Shown: one piece after another, positions 36,282 to 45,632 of the stretch
How the letters are laid out: every line of letters begins with the position of its first letter
Numbering within the stretch: position 1 is the stretch's first letter
Assembly (NCBI GenBank): GCA_029778715.1
Contig: JAKOPT010000049.1
Span: 100,164-164,163 of the forward strand
Length of the DNA stretch: 64,000 nt
From: Actinomycetes bacterium
GTDB lineage: Bacteria; Actinomycetota; Actinomycetes; Actinomycetales; Dermatophilaceae
Reading direction: 5' to 3'
Made by a program: the position numbers and the translations under genes
Notes under the pieces: model-generated
Seen by the model: the letters and a program-made list of their open reading frames with translations, nothing else
What the model was told of the DNA's origin: nothing
Databases searched by the model: none

Positions 36282-37544
36282 CTAGGCGGTGACGGCAGCC
36301 AACTGGCCGCAGGCGCCGTCGATGTCGGAACCGCGGGTGTCCCGCACGGTCGTCGGTATGCCGTGCGCCCGCAACCGCTCGACGAACTGTTGCGCGACCC
36401 CCGGCTTGGCGGCGGTCCACCGCGAGCCCGGGGTGGGGTTGAGCGGGATCGGGTTGACGTGGACCCAGCCTCTGCCGCGGCGGGCCAGGAGGCGCCCGAG
36501 CAGGTCGGCCCGCCAGGCCTGGTCGTTGATGTCCTTGATGAGGGCGTATTCGATGCTCACCCGGCGGCCGGTGGCCTCGAAGTAGCGGTGCGCCGCGTCG
36601 AGGGCCTCCGCGACCGACCAGCGGGTGTTGATGGGGACCAGGTCGTTGCGCAACTCGTCGTCGGGCGCGTGCAGCGACAACGCCAGGGTGAGCGGCAGCC
36701 CCTCGCCGGCGAGTTGGTCGATGGCCGGGACCAGCCCGACCGTGCTCATCGTCAACCCGCGCGCGCTCATCCCCAGGCCGTGCGGTGCGGGGTCGGTGAG
36801 GCGGCGGATCGCCCCCAGGGCGGCGCGATAGTTGGCCAGCGCCTCCCCCATCCCCATGAAGACGACGTTGCTCACCCGGGTGGGCGCGCCCGGGGCCGCC
36901 CCGAGGGCTGACCCGGGGGCCGGGGCGGGCGGCATACCGGCGGGTGACCCGTCCGCTTCGTCACCCAAGGCGGCGTGCCCGTCGGCGGCCGGAGCCGACC
37001 CGGCGAGCGCACCGGCCCGCAGCCGCCGGTTGGCGTCGACGACCTGCTCGACGATCTCGGCGGCCGAAAGGTTGCGGGTCAGGCCCGCCTGGCCGGTCGC
37101 GCAGAACGGGCAGTTCATACCGCAGCCGGCCTGGGAAGAGATGCAGAGGGTGACCCGGCGGGGGTAGCGCATGAGGACCGACTCGATGAGGGCCCCGTCG
37201 TGGAGACGCCAGACGTCCTTGATCGTCGCGCCCTGATCCGCGACGAGCGAGCGCACCGGGGTGAGCAGGCGCGGGAGGAGCGCCTCGACCAGTTCGGTCC
37301 GCCCGACCTTGGGCAGGTCGGTCATCTCGGCCGGGTCGACCAGGCCGTGCTCGAAATAGTGCCGCGCCACCTGGTCCGCCCGAAAACCCTTGTGCCCCAG
37401 AGCGACGACGGCCTCGCGGCGTTCAGCCGGGGTGAGGTCGGCAAGATGGCGCGGCGGTTTGCCGCGCCGGGGCGCGACAAGGGTCAGGGCGCCGGGGGCG
37501 GGCCGCTCCGGGCGCGGGTCGGTGGGCACGAGGGCCTCAGCCAC
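36282..37544 (-). CDS. rlmN: 23S rRNA (A2503-C2)/tRNA (A37-C2) methyltransferase RlmN
   Basis: Radical-SAM methyltransferase. The cluster motif is [12 protein letters not shown] (CxxxCxxC), preceded by [22 protein letters not shown] and [14 protein letters not shown] follow, and the catalytic Cys lies near the C-terminus (DIDGACGQL). An extra low-complexity Ala/Gly/Pro stretch of about 40 residues (after [10 protein letters not shown] and before RVSNVVFMG) interrupts the usual core. GTG 37544 overlaps the cdsA stop by 8 nt. 420 residues. Confidence 0.94.
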   Translation of the reverse strand: MAEALVPTDPRPERPAPGALTLVAPRRGKPPRHLADLTPAERREAVVALGHKGFRADQVARHYFEHGLVDPAEMTDLPKVGRTELVEALLPRLLTPVRSLVADQGATIKDVWRLHDGALIESVLMRYPRRVTLCISSQAGCGMNCPFCATGQAGLTRNLSAAEIVEQVVDANRRLRAGALAGSAPAADGHAALGDEADGSPAGMPPAPAPGSALGAAPGAPTRVSNVVFMGMGEALANYRAALGAIRRLTDPAPHGLGMSARGLTMSTVGLVPAIDQLAGEGLPLTLALSLHAPDDELRNDLVPINTRWSVAEALDAAHRYFEATGRRVSIEYALIKDINDQAWRADLLGRLLARRGRGWVHVNPIPLNPTPGSRWTAAKPGVAQQFVERLRAHGIPTTVRDTRGSDIDGACGQLAAVTA

Positions 37545-38526
37545 CGGTCGCCGGGGCGAGCCACCACAGCAGACCCCAGATGACGGGCAGGGTGAGCACG
37601 AGGGAGTCGATGCGATCCATGAGGCCACCGTGGCCGGGCAGGATCGTGCCCATGTCCTTGACGCCGAGGTCGCGTTTGAGACTGGACTCGATGAAGTCGC
37701 CGATGGTGGCCACCCCGGCGGCGACCAGGCCGATGATCGCCCCCACCCACCAGCGCCCGTGGAGCAGGTACGTCATCGCCAAGGCCCCGGTCAGGGTGCA
37801 GGCAAGCACCGACCCGGCGAACCCCTCCCAGGATTTCTTGGGACTGATCGAGGGCGCCATCGGGTGTTTCCCGGCCAGGACGCCCACGGCATACCCGCCG
37901 ATATCCGAGACGACGGTGACGAGAATGAAGAAGATGATCCGCCGCGCCCCATCGGGTTCGGCGAGGAGCAACGAGGCGAACCCGGCGATCAGGCACGGGT
38001 AGACCGCGACGAAACAGCCGCCGGCAATGTCGCGCAACGCCCCGACCGGGCCCTCGGCGGCGCGCCAGATGAGGATGCCGGTGCAGGTGAGGGCGAACGT
38101 GATGGCCAGGGCCTCGGCGCCGCGCAAATAAGCCGACGCCAGCATGCTCACCGCGCCGATGAGGATGGGCACGAGTGGGGCGTTGATTTGGATCGAGGTC
38201 AGCGCCCGGCGCACTTCCCACGCGGCCAGGCCGACGGCGACGACGAGAACGGGGAGGAAGAACTCCTTCTTGATGAGGAGCGAGGCGAGGACGAGGGCGC
38301 CCAGGGCGACCCCGATGCCGATGGCTGCGGGCAGATCCCGCCCCGCGCGCGATGCCTGGTGCGCCCCCGACGCTTTGCGTGCCCTCAACGCCGTGCGCGC
38401 CCTCAAGGTCCTGGATGCCCGCGAGCGGCTGGCCCTGCGCCCGGCCGCGTGGCCGGTCGGTTCCTCGCGGTACGTCCCGATGGGGTCGGCGTCAACGGCC
38501 AACGCCTCGTCAGCGGTGTCGGTCAT
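37537..38526 (-). CDS. cdsA: Phosphatidate cytidylyltransferase
   Basis: Makes CDP-diacylglycerol for phospholipid synthesis. A basic, repetitive N-terminal tail (residues 1-65, many RA/SR/KA steps) precedes about eight membrane helices. The CDS signature [20 protein letters not shown] followed by [13 protein letters not shown] is complete, as is the late [20 protein letters not shown]. 329 residues. Located 6 nt after frr, overlapping rlmN. Confidence 0.95.
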   Translation of the reverse strand: MTDTADEALAVDADPIGTYREEPTGHAAGRRASRSRASRTLRARTALRARKASGAHQASRAGRDLPAAIGIGVALGALVLASLLIKKEFFLPVLVVAVGLAAWEVRRALTSIQINAPLVPILIGAVSMLASAYLRGAEALAITFALTCTGILIWRAAEGPVGALRDIAGGCFVAVYPCLIAGFASLLLAEPDGARRIIFFILVTVVSDIGGYAVGVLAGKHPMAPSISPKKSWEGFAGSVLACTLTGALAMTYLLHGRWWVGAIIGLVAAGVATIGDFIESSLKRDLGVKDMGTILPGHGGLMDRIDSLVLTLPVIWGLLWWLAPATGG

Positions 38527-38532
38527 GGTGGC

Positions 38533-39090
38533 CTAGACCTCGAGGAGTTCGGCTTCCTTGTGTTTGAGCAGGTCATCGATCTGGTCGACGTACTTCTTGG
38601 TGAGGTGCTCGAGTTCCTTCTCGGCGCGGGTCCCCTCGTCCTCGCCGACGTCGCCGTCCTTGACGAAGCGTTCGATGGCGTCCTTGGTATGCCGCCGCAC
38701 GTTGCGGACCGCGACCCGGGACTCCTCGGCCTCGTGCCGGGCCATCTTGATGTACTCCTTGCGCCGCTCCTGGGTCAGGGCCGGGATGATGCACCGGATG
38801 ATCTGCCCGTCGTTGCTCGGGTTGACGCCGAGGTCCGCGCTCATGATGGCCTTTTCGATGGCGCGCATCGAGCCCTTGTCGAACGGGTTGATGAGGATGG
38901 TGCGCGCCTCCGGGGTTTGGAAGGAGGCGAGTTGCTGCAGCGGGGTCGGGGCGCCGTAGTAGTCGACGAGGATCTTCTGGAACATCCCCGGGTGGGCCCG
39001 TCCGGTGCGGATGCCGGCGAAGTGTTCCTTGGCGACCTCGACGGCCTTCTCCATCTTCTCCTCGGCCTCGAACATGGTCTCGTCGATCAT
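38533..39090 (-). CDS. frr: Ribosome recycling factor
   Basis: Splits post-termination ribosomes with EF-G. 185 residues, exactly the usual length, from ATG 39090 (MIDETMFEAEEKMEKAVEV). An in-frame GTG at 39102 overlaps its own Shine-Dalgarno, so it was rejected as start. Hallmarks: FAGIRTGRAHPGMFQKI, the PFDKGSMRAIEKAI hinge region, LTQERRKEYIKMARHEAEE and the EHLTKKYVDQIDDLLKHKE helix. Confidence 0.96.
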   Translation of the reverse strand: MIDETMFEAEEKMEKAVEVAKEHFAGIRTGRAHPGMFQKILVDYYGAPTPLQQLASFQTPEARTILINPFDKGSMRAIEKAIMSADLGVNPSNDGQIIRCIIPALTQERRKEYIKMARHEAEESRVAVRNVRRHTKDAIERFVKDGDVGEDEGTRAEKELEHLTKKYVDQIDDLLKHKEAELLEV

Positions 39091-39248
39091 CGGGGGTCGC
39101 ACTCCTTTGGTATGCCGCGGGCTCTCGGCGGGCGTCGGGGTCCAGTGTCGCAGACGGTCGGGTCAGAGCGGGTCGAGCCGGGGTGAGTCGATCCTGGGCG
39201 GGCCGGGGTCGGCCCCTGGGGGTCGGGGCTACCCGGCCCTGGGGCGGG

Positions 39249-39998
39249 TCACTCGGCGACGACGAGGGTGCCGATCCGCTCTCCGCGCAGGGCCCGCACG
39301 ATCGCCTGAGGTTCCTCCATACCGAACACCATCATCGGCAACTTGTTGTCCATGCACAGCGAGAACGCGGCGGCGTCGACGACCTTGAGGTTTTGGGCGA
39401 GTGCCTCGGCGAAGGTGACGGTGTCGAACTTGCGCGCGTCGGCGTGGGTGCGCGGGTCCTTGTCGTAGACCCCGTCGACGCCCGACTTGCTCATCAGGAC
39501 GGCGTCGCACTTGATCTCCAGGGCGCGCTGCGCCGAGACGGTGTCGGTGGAGAAGAACGGCATACCGGCCCCGGCACCGAAGATGACGACGCGCCCCTTC
39601 TCCAGGTGCCGGATGGCCCGCCGCGGGATGTAGGCCTCGGCGACCTGGGCCATCGTGATCGCGGTCTGGACCCGGGTGTCGACGCCGACCTTTTCGAGGA
39701 AGTCCTGGAGGGCGAGGCAGTTCATGACCGTGCCGAGCATCCCCATGTAGTCGGCGCGGGTGCGGTCCATGCCCTGCTCTTGGAGTTGGGCGCCGCGGAA
39801 GAAGTTGCCGCCGCCGATGACGCAGGCGACTTCGACGCCCTCCCGCACCGCCTCCGCGATCTGGTCCGCGATCCCGGCGACCACCTCGGGGGCAACGCCG
39901 AGGCGACCACCACCGAAGACTTCGCCGGACAGTTTGAGGAGGACGCGGCGGGGTCGGTGCGACGCCGCGGGCTGGTCAGGGTGGGCAGCATCGGACAC
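39249..39998 (-). CDS. pyrH: Uridylate kinase
   Basis: UMP kinase of the amino-acid-kinase fold. [13 protein letters not shown] phosphate loop, [39 protein letters not shown] and [15 protein letters not shown] are typical. 249 residues. pyrH normally follows tsf directly in actinobacteria; here 10.9 kb of transport and ligase genes separate them. The pyrH-frr gap (39091-39248) holds one octamer and no clear gene. Confidence 0.96.
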   Translation of the reverse strand: MSDAAHPDQPAASHRPRRVLLKLSGEVFGGGRLGVAPEVVAGIADQIAEAVREGVEVACVIGGGNFFRGAQLQEQGMDRTRADYMGMLGTVMNCLALQDFLEKVGVDTRVQTAITMAQVAEAYIPRRAIRHLEKGRVVIFGAGAGMPFFSTDTVSAQRALEIKCDAVLMSKSGVDGVYDKDPRTHADARKFDTVTFAEALAQNLKVVDAAAFSLCMDNKLPMMVFGMEEPQAIVRALRGERIGTLVVAE

Positions 39999-40103
39999 GA
40001 CTAATCTCCTTCGTGGGGTGCGCCTTGAATCCTTTCACACCTCGCGCGCCCACGACGATCGCTCACGCCCGGCCGGAGCCTTGAGAACGCGAGCGCCACC
40101 GGG

Positions 40104-41918
40104 TCAGTCGGTGCTGGCCTGGGCGAGAACCTCCTCCCACCTCACCCGCACCACGGAGGCGGAGTCCGGAACAGGTAGCGATGCCACCGCCCGCCGACGC
40201 TCGTCACCACGAAGCTCGTCCCCGACCCGGTCGAGCAAGATGAACAGCCGGGGCCTGCCAAGCCCGCCGATGAGGTCTCGGACCGACCGGCCCAGTTCGG
40301 CAGCGATCTTCTCCTCCTGCGGCATGACGCCCTGGGCGGACAGCACGACGGCAGCGGCCAGGTACCGGTTGCCGGACCGGTCGGTCCGCTCGACGACGTC
40401 GGCGAGAGCGACGAACGGATGCTCGAGCAGCGCGTCACGGACTTCGCGGAGCGAGACGAGGACGCCCGAGAACGAGACGACCTCGTCGGTCCGACCGAGG
40501 AAGACCAGATCGCCGTCCGCGGTGCTCTGCACGAGGTCACCGGTGGCGTAGACGCCGGGGATCCGCCCCCAATGCAGCTCGTCGACGACTGCTGCGGCCC
40601 CCGACGCCGTCAGCATCGTCGAGGCCCATGGCCGTCGCAGCACGAGTTCGCCGCGCTCACCCGCGCCCACCCCGGCCCCCGTCTCATCGAGCACGGCGAG
40701 GCCGAGGTCGGGGAGTTGGTCGGGCCGGTGGGGCCGGTCGACCGCGACAATGCCACCCAGTTCCACCTGGCCCCAGCCGTCGGCGACGGTGCCGCCCTCG
40801 GGAAGCAGGCACTCCTGCGCCCAGCCGCGCAGGTCCGGGCCGGCAGCCTCGCCGTAGGAGATGACCCGACGCAGGGAGCCCGGAGCGCTGCGGTCGGAGA
40901 GCTGTGCGGACCACTGCAGCATCCGGCGCAGCACCGAGGGGGTGGTGAGGTATGCCGTGACGCCGTGCGCGCGCAGGATGTCCCAGCCGCGGGCCGGGGT
41001 CGGGACGTCGAGCATCCCCTCGTACAAGACCACGGTGTCACCGGCGGTGAGCGGTCCGATGAGGCCGTGGACCTGCGTGCCGAGCCAGGAGATGTCACCG
41101 GCGCACCAGGTCACCTCGCCGTGGCCGATGGCCAGGGTGTGCAGCATGTGCGCGGCCACGAGCACCCCCGCTCCGGCCAGGGTCACCGAGACCGGCACGC
41201 CACCCCGGTTGGCGAGGGGGGACAGGAGGAAGGGGTGGTCGGCGGGCACCCCCGCCGAGGGCCCGTCGGAGCGCCGCGGCCGGCGGGCGGCGACCCGCAG
41301 TTCGTGGTACCACCGGTCACCTTCGTACCAGCCGACGTCCATGCCGGTGCGCCGCACGACGATGGTCGACTCGACGGAGGGCACGGCCTCCAGGGCCTCG
41401 TCGGCGCGAGCTTTGAGGGGAAGCACGGTGCCCCGCCGCCACGCGCCGTCCTGGGTGAACAAGATCCGCGGCGACAAGGAGGCCAGCCGAGCCGTCAAGG
41501 CGTCCGTCGGCAGCACCGACGGGATGGCCGCGACCACGCCATCCGCGCGGGCGCAGGCCAACAGCGCGACGACGAACTCGGGGACTGCGCCCAGATGCAA
41601 GGCGACGACGTCCCCCGACCGCAGACCGAGCCCGCGCAGGGCGCGGTGCAGCCCGGCAACCTCGCGGGCCAGCTCGCCGTACGTCATCAGCCTCGTGTCC
41701 CCCGGCTCGCCCTCCCACCGCAGCGCCACGTGGTCCGGGCGCTCTCGCGCGTGCCGGTCGACCAGTGAGGCCGTGACGTCGATCATGCCGCCGTCGAACC
41801 ACCTGCCATGGCGCTGCCCCGCCGACCAGATTCGCGCCGGCGGGGTGACCCACTCCACCGCCGTGGCAGCTCGCTGCCAGGCCGGCAGGTCGGGTTCAAG
41901 GACAAGGCGCTCAGGCAT
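40104..41918 (-). CDS. Acetyl-CoA-synthetase-like protein with degenerate ATP loop
   Basis: 604-residue AMP-binding-family protein. Regions matching acyl-CoA synthetases: MTYGELAREVAGLHRAL, DISWLGTQVHGLIGPL, VADGWGQVELGGIV and VYATGDLVQSTADGDLVFLG. However, the Thr/Ser/Gly-Lys phosphate loop (TSGTTGKPKG type) is replaced by LSPLANRGGVPVSVTLAG. The C-terminal catalytic Lys motif (SGKxxRR) reads VGDELRGDERRR without Lys. It may be inactive, regulatory, or have altered chemistry. It overlaps the IclR gene by 8 nt, in the same direction. Confidence 0.75.
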   Translation of the reverse strand: MPERLVLEPDLPAWQRAATAVEWVTPPARIWSAGQRHGRWFDGGMIDVTASLVDRHARERPDHVALRWEGEPGDTRLMTYGELAREVAGLHRALRGLGLRSGDVVALHLGAVPEFVVALLACARADGVVAAIPSVLPTDALTARLASLSPRILFTQDGAWRRGTVLPLKARADEALEAVPSVESTIVVRRTGMDVGWYEGDRWYHELRVAARRPRRSDGPSAGVPADHPFLLSPLANRGGVPVSVTLAGAGVLVAAHMLHTLAIGHGEVTWCAGDISWLGTQVHGLIGPLTAGDTVVLYEGMLDVPTPARGWDILRAHGVTAYLTTPSVLRRMLQWSAQLSDRSAPGSLRRVISYGEAAGPDLRGWAQECLLPEGGTVADGWGQVELGGIVAVDRPHRPDQLPDLGLAVLDETGAGVGAGERGELVLRRPWASTMLTASGAAAVVDELHWGRIPGVYATGDLVQSTADGDLVFLGRTDEVVSFSGVLVSLREVRDALLEHPFVALADVVERTDRSGNRYLAAAVVLSAQGVMPQEEKIAAELGRSVRDLIGGLGRPRLFILLDRVGDELRGDERRRAVASLPVPDSASVVRVRWEEVLAQASTD

Positions 41919-42660
41919 ACCCGCGGGTCCGATCCGCGGCGTTGCGCGCCCGCATCATCGACTCGACGATCTCGGCTACGCGCTCCTCGGGCAGCCGGGG
42001 CGGCGTTGCCACGGCCAAGGCGGCCGGGGGCGAGGCGTCCTCGGCTCGAGTGAGAACGACGGCGACCTCATCGGTGCCGGCTGTGCGCGTGGCTTCGTGC
42101 AACCATTCCGAGGCTGCCCAGTCGGCCCGACGGGCCGCAGCCTCCGCCGCCGCCTCGTGTTCGAGGTCATCGAGCAGCGCCTGCCAGTCGGGCTCGCCGA
42201 GCCGGGCAGCCAGCAGCCGGCCGGCAGGCCGGTCCAGAGCGGGGCAGGTGGCATGCGGGCTGCGATAGATGCCCACCTCGGAGCCGTCGACCTGGTCGAC
42301 GGTGACGAGGGTGGTGCCCACGATGACCTGGACCTCGACGGTCAGCCTCAACTCGTCGCGCAGTTGCACCAGATAGGGGTTGATGGCGGTGAGGATCGGC
42401 AGGCCGGACAGGTATCGATGTGAGAGCACGACCAACCCCGGTCCGAGGCCGTAGCGAGCCGAGCGAGGGTCCTGGTGGACCAGATCGGCCAGAGTCAACG
42501 AGCGCAGCAGCCGGTGGACTGTCGGATAGGACAAGCCGGAACGCTCGGCGAGCTCGGTGAGTTGCAGGTAGCCACTGCCCGCGGCCAGCAGCCCGAGCAG
42601 GAGGGCGGCGTTGCGGACGGTCCCCAACCCGCCACGCGCATCACCCGCGTCGTCCCTCAC
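41911..42660 (-). CDS. IclR-family transcriptional regulator
   Basis: 249 residues: winged HTH (residues about 10-75: LQLTELAERSGLSYPTVHRL) and IclR effector domain (VEVQVIVGTTLVTVDQVDG onward). GTG 42660 has GGAGG four bases upstream and opens the HTH. Divergent from the transporter operon at 42799; a perfect 7-bp inverted repeat sits in the shared promoter region. The likely ligand is the imported acid or its CoA ester, by analogy with IclR regulators of aromatic catabolism. Confidence 0.87.
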   Translation of the reverse strand: MRDDAGDARGGLGTVRNAALLLGLLAAGSGYLQLTELAERSGLSYPTVHRLLRSLTLADLVHQDPRSARYGLGPGLVVLSHRYLSGLPILTAINPYLVQLRDELRLTVEVQVIVGTTLVTVDQVDGSEVGIYRSPHATCPALDRPAGRLLAARLGEPDWQALLDDLEHEAAAEAAARRADWAASEWLHEATRTAGTDEVAVVLTRAEDASPPAALAVATPPRLPEERVAEIVESMMRARNAADRTRGYA

Positions 42661-42732
42661 GATCCCTCCGCTGCACGTGGAAGTTGCCCACCACACCCTA
42701 GGATGCCGAAAACTCTTTCACAAATCGGGTAT

Positions 42733-42760
42733 TGCTTTCCACATAGTGGAAAAGTAGGCT
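42733..42760 (+). promoter_or_regulatory. Promoter with IclR-type operator
   Basis: TTTCCAC (42736-42742) and GTGGAAA (42746-42752) form a perfect inverted repeat with a 3-nt ATA centre, inside a candidate promoter TTGCTT (42733) - 16 nt - TAGGCT (42755). This is AT-rich against a very GC-rich background. It lies 39 nt before the transporter operon start and 76 nt before the iclR start, so the regulator could control both. Confidence 0.55.
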
Positions 42761-42798
42761 CCACCCAATCATCACTGGCGATGACAGCAGGAGGCCCC

Positions 42799-43638
42799 GT
42801 GGTCACCCGTGCCTACCAGCACCCGCTCAACTCCTCCGCCGTGCCTGTCGGTGCCCCGTTGCTCGAGGTCGACTCGGTGAGCCTGCGCTTCGGCGGGGTC
42901 GTCGCCCTACGTGAGGTGAGCCTCTCGGTGGCCCAGGGCGACATTCACGCCGTGATCGGACCCAACGGCGCGGGGAAGTCCAGCCTCCTCAATTGCATCA
43001 GCGGCCTGTACCACCCTCAGGACGGGGCAATCACCCTTCACACCGGAGAGGACGGTCGAAGCCACGCCCTCACCTCCCTGCCTCCGCACCGGATCGCCCG
43101 GCTGGGGGTAGCTCGCTCGTTCCAGAACATCGAGCTCTTCCACGGGCTCACGGTCCTCGAGAACCTCATGCTCGGCCGGCACATCCACATGCGCAAGAAC
43201 GTGCTCGCCTCGTTGCTGTGGTTCGGTCCCGCCCGACGCCAGGAATTGGAGCAGCGTCCGCTCGTGGAGGAAGTCATCGACCTGCTCGCCCTGCAGCCCT
43301 ACCGCCACAAGCCGGTGGGCGCGCTTGCCTACGGCATCCAGAAGCGGGTCGAGCTCGGCCGCGCGCTGTGCATCCAACCCAGCCTCCTGCTGCTCGACGA
43401 GCCCATGGCAGGCATGAACTCCGAGGAGAAGGAGGACATGGCCCGCTACATCCTCGATGTCAACGAGTTGGCCGGGGTGAGCGTGGTGCTCATCGAGCAC
43501 GACATGGCCGTTGTCATGGATGTGAGCAACCGCGTCAGCGTTCTCGACTTCGGACGGCTCATCGCCGACGGCACACCCGAGACGGTCAAGGCCGACCCGG
43601 CAGTCGTCGAGGCCTACCTGGGCGCTGAGGAGCACTGA
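42799..43638 (+). CDS. Branched-chain-type ABC transporter ATP-binding protein (LivG)
   Basis: ATPase 1 of a HAAT-family importer. Walker A GPNGAGKSSLLN, Q-loop SFQNIELF, an atypical signature YGIQKRVELGRAL (LSGGQ-like), Walker B LLLLDEPMAGMN and switch His in VVLIEHDMAVVM. GTG 42799 was chosen because AGGAGG lies exactly 4 nt upstream; ATG 42781 would make the ribosome site part of the gene. 279 residues. Its stop shares a base with the next start (TGATG). Confidence 0.92.
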   Translation: MVTRAYQHPLNSSAVPVGAPLLEVDSVSLRFGGVVALREVSLSVAQGDIHAVIGPNGAGKSSLLNCISGLYHPQDGAITLHTGEDGRSHALTSLPPHRIARLGVARSFQNIELFHGLTVLENLMLGRHIHMRKNVLASLLWFGPARRQELEQRPLVEEVIDLLALQPYRHKPVGALAYGIQKRVELGRALCIQPSLLLLDEPMAGMNSEEKEDMARYILDVNELAGVSVVLIEHDMAVVMDVSNRVSVLDFGRLIADGTPETVKADPAVVEAYLGAEEH

Positions 43639-45632
43639 TGCCGCACCCCACCCCCGCCGCTGAAGCTGCTGACACGTTCCCGCGCCTCCTGCAGTACCTC
43701 GCGGCCACCCGGGGCGAGGACACCGCTCTGCAGGAGAAGCGGTATGGCATCTGGGTCCCGGTCACCTTCCAGGCCTACGCCTCGCGGGTGCGCGACTTCG
43801 CCCACGGGTTGGCATCCTTGGGCGTGCGCCGTGGCGAGCTCGTCGCGGTCCTCGGAGACAATCGTCCTGAGTGGCTCATCGCCGAGTTGGCCTCCCAGTC
43901 CATCGGTGCTGTGGTCGTGGGCATCTACCCGACCAGCATTGGTGAGGAACTCCTCCACATCCTCACGCTCGGCCGGGTGCGCGTTGTCGTCGCCGAGGAC
44001 CAGGAGCAGGTCGACAAGCTGGTCCGGCTCGTGCAGGAGCGCGACAACGCCCCGGCCCACGACGGGTCGCTGTTGGTGGAGAAGGTCGTCTACTACGACC
44101 CACACGGTTTGGAGGAGTACGACGAGCCCTACCTCGAGCACTTCGTCGACCTGGAAGCCCACGGCCGCGCCTGGGGCGAGCAGCACCCGGGCTGGTTCGA
44201 AGAGCAGGTCGACGCGGGCAACACCCAGGACGTCGCCGTCATCTGCACGACGTCGGGGACCACGTCCCGCCCCAAGCTGGCCGAGTTGACCCACGCCAAC
44301 CTCATCGCGATGGCCCGCCACCTCATGGCGATCGACCCGATCGGCCACCAAGACCGCTACGTGTCCTTCCTGCCGTTCGCGTGGATCGGGGAGCAGATGC
44401 TCGCCGTCGCGTGCGGCCTGACCCGAGGGTTCACGATCTCCTTCCCGGAGAGCTCGTCAACCCAGCGCCACGACCTGCGCGAAATCGGCCCGGACGTCAT
44501 GTTTTCGCCCCCGCGCATCTGGGAGTCGATGCTCTCGGAGGTCCAGGTGCGCATCGACGAAGCCGGGCGACTCAAGCGCGCCGTGTTCGGGTGGGGCTTC
44601 GGCATCGGGGAGCGAGTCGCGGAGCGGCGGATCCAGGGCAAGCCGGTCGGCGCCCTCAGGCTGCTCTACCTGGTCGCCGATCAGGTGGCCCTGCGGCCCG
44701 TGCGAGATCAACTTGGCCTGGCGCGTCTGGACCGCGGCTACACCGGTGGGGCCCCCCTCGGGCCGGACGTCTTCCGCTTCTTCCACTCCATCGGCGTCAA
44801 CCTCAAACAGATCTACGGGCAGACCGAGATCTGCGGGCTCGCCGTCGTCCACCGTGATGACGACATCTCCTTCAACACGGTCGGCACCCCCTTGCCGGAG
44901 ACCGACATCGCCATCGCCGAGGACGGCGAGATCCTGTTGCGCTCCGCCTCGGTCCTGCGGGGCTACCACCGCAACCCCGAGGCGAGCGCGGCAGCGGTCG
45001 ACGCCGACGGGTGGCTGCACACCGGAGATGCCGGCTATCTCGACCAGCACGGTCATCTCGTCGTCATCGACCGCAAGAAGGACGTGCTCTCCACCGCCGA
45101 CGGGACCAAGTACTCCAGCGCCTTTATCGAGAACAAACTGAAGTTCTCGCCGTACGTCGAGGAGGCCGTGGCCCTCCCCACGGACGACGTCATGACGGCG
45201 ATCATCACGATCGACCCGATGACGACCGGGTCCTGGGCCGAGGGCGAACGTCTCACCTACACGACGTATGCCGACCTCGCGGGCAAGAGCGAGGTCCAAG
45301 AGCTGCTCGCCGAAGAGGTCCACCGCGCCAACGAGGACCTCCCAGAGGCCATCCGGGTGCGCCGGTTCCTGCTGCTACACAAGCAGTTCGACCCAGACGA
45401 CGACGAAGTGACCCGCACCCGCAAGGTGCGACGCAATGTCATCGCGGAGCGCTACGCCGACCTCATCACCGCGCTCGCCGAGGGACGCGACGAGGTGACG
45501 GTGCACACCACGGTCACGTACCAGGACGGCAGCAAGGTCGACCGCTCGACCACCCTCGGTATCTACAGCATGGACGGCTACCACGAGCCCGAGGGGCGCA
45601 GCCGCAGACCGGTTTGGAGCGGACGCCGATGA
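43638..45632 (+). CDS. Long-chain-type AMP-dependent acyl-CoA ligase
   Basis: 664-residue adenylate-forming ligase close to FadD15-type long-chain acyl-CoA synthetases. P-loop ICTTSGTTSRPKLAELTHAN, YGQTEICG, GYHRNPEASAAAVDADGWLH with the TGDAGYLD motif and IDRKKDVLSTADGTKYSS are all intact. Co-translated with livG (TGATG) and livH (ATGA). It probably traps the imported acid as a CoA ester; the acid could be aromatic or fatty. Confidence 0.88.
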   Translation: MPHPTPAAEAADTFPRLLQYLAATRGEDTALQEKRYGIWVPVTFQAYASRVRDFAHGLASLGVRRGELVAVLGDNRPEWLIAELASQSIGAVVVGIYPTSIGEELLHILTLGRVRVVVAEDQEQVDKLVRLVQERDNAPAHDGSLLVEKVVYYDPHGLEEYDEPYLEHFVDLEAHGRAWGEQHPGWFEEQVDAGNTQDVAVICTTSGTTSRPKLAELTHANLIAMARHLMAIDPIGHQDRYVSFLPFAWIGEQMLAVACGLTRGFTISFPESSSTQRHDLREIGPDVMFSPPRIWESMLSEVQVRIDEAGRLKRAVFGWGFGIGERVAERRIQGKPVGALRLLYLVADQVALRPVRDQLGLARLDRGYTGGAPLGPDVFRFFHSIGVNLKQIYGQTEICGLAVVHRDDDISFNTVGTPLPETDIAIAEDGEILLRSASVLRGYHRNPEASAAAVDADGWLHTGDAGYLDQHGHLVVIDRKKDVLSTADGTKYSSAFIENKLKFSPYVEEAVALPTDDVMTAIITIDPMTTGSWAEGERLTYTTYADLAGKSEVQELLAEEVHRANEDLPEAIRVRRFLLLHKQFDPDDDEVTRTRKVRRNVIAERYADLITALAEGRDEVTVHTTVTYQDGSKVDRSTTLGIYSMDGYHEPEGRSRRPVWSGRR

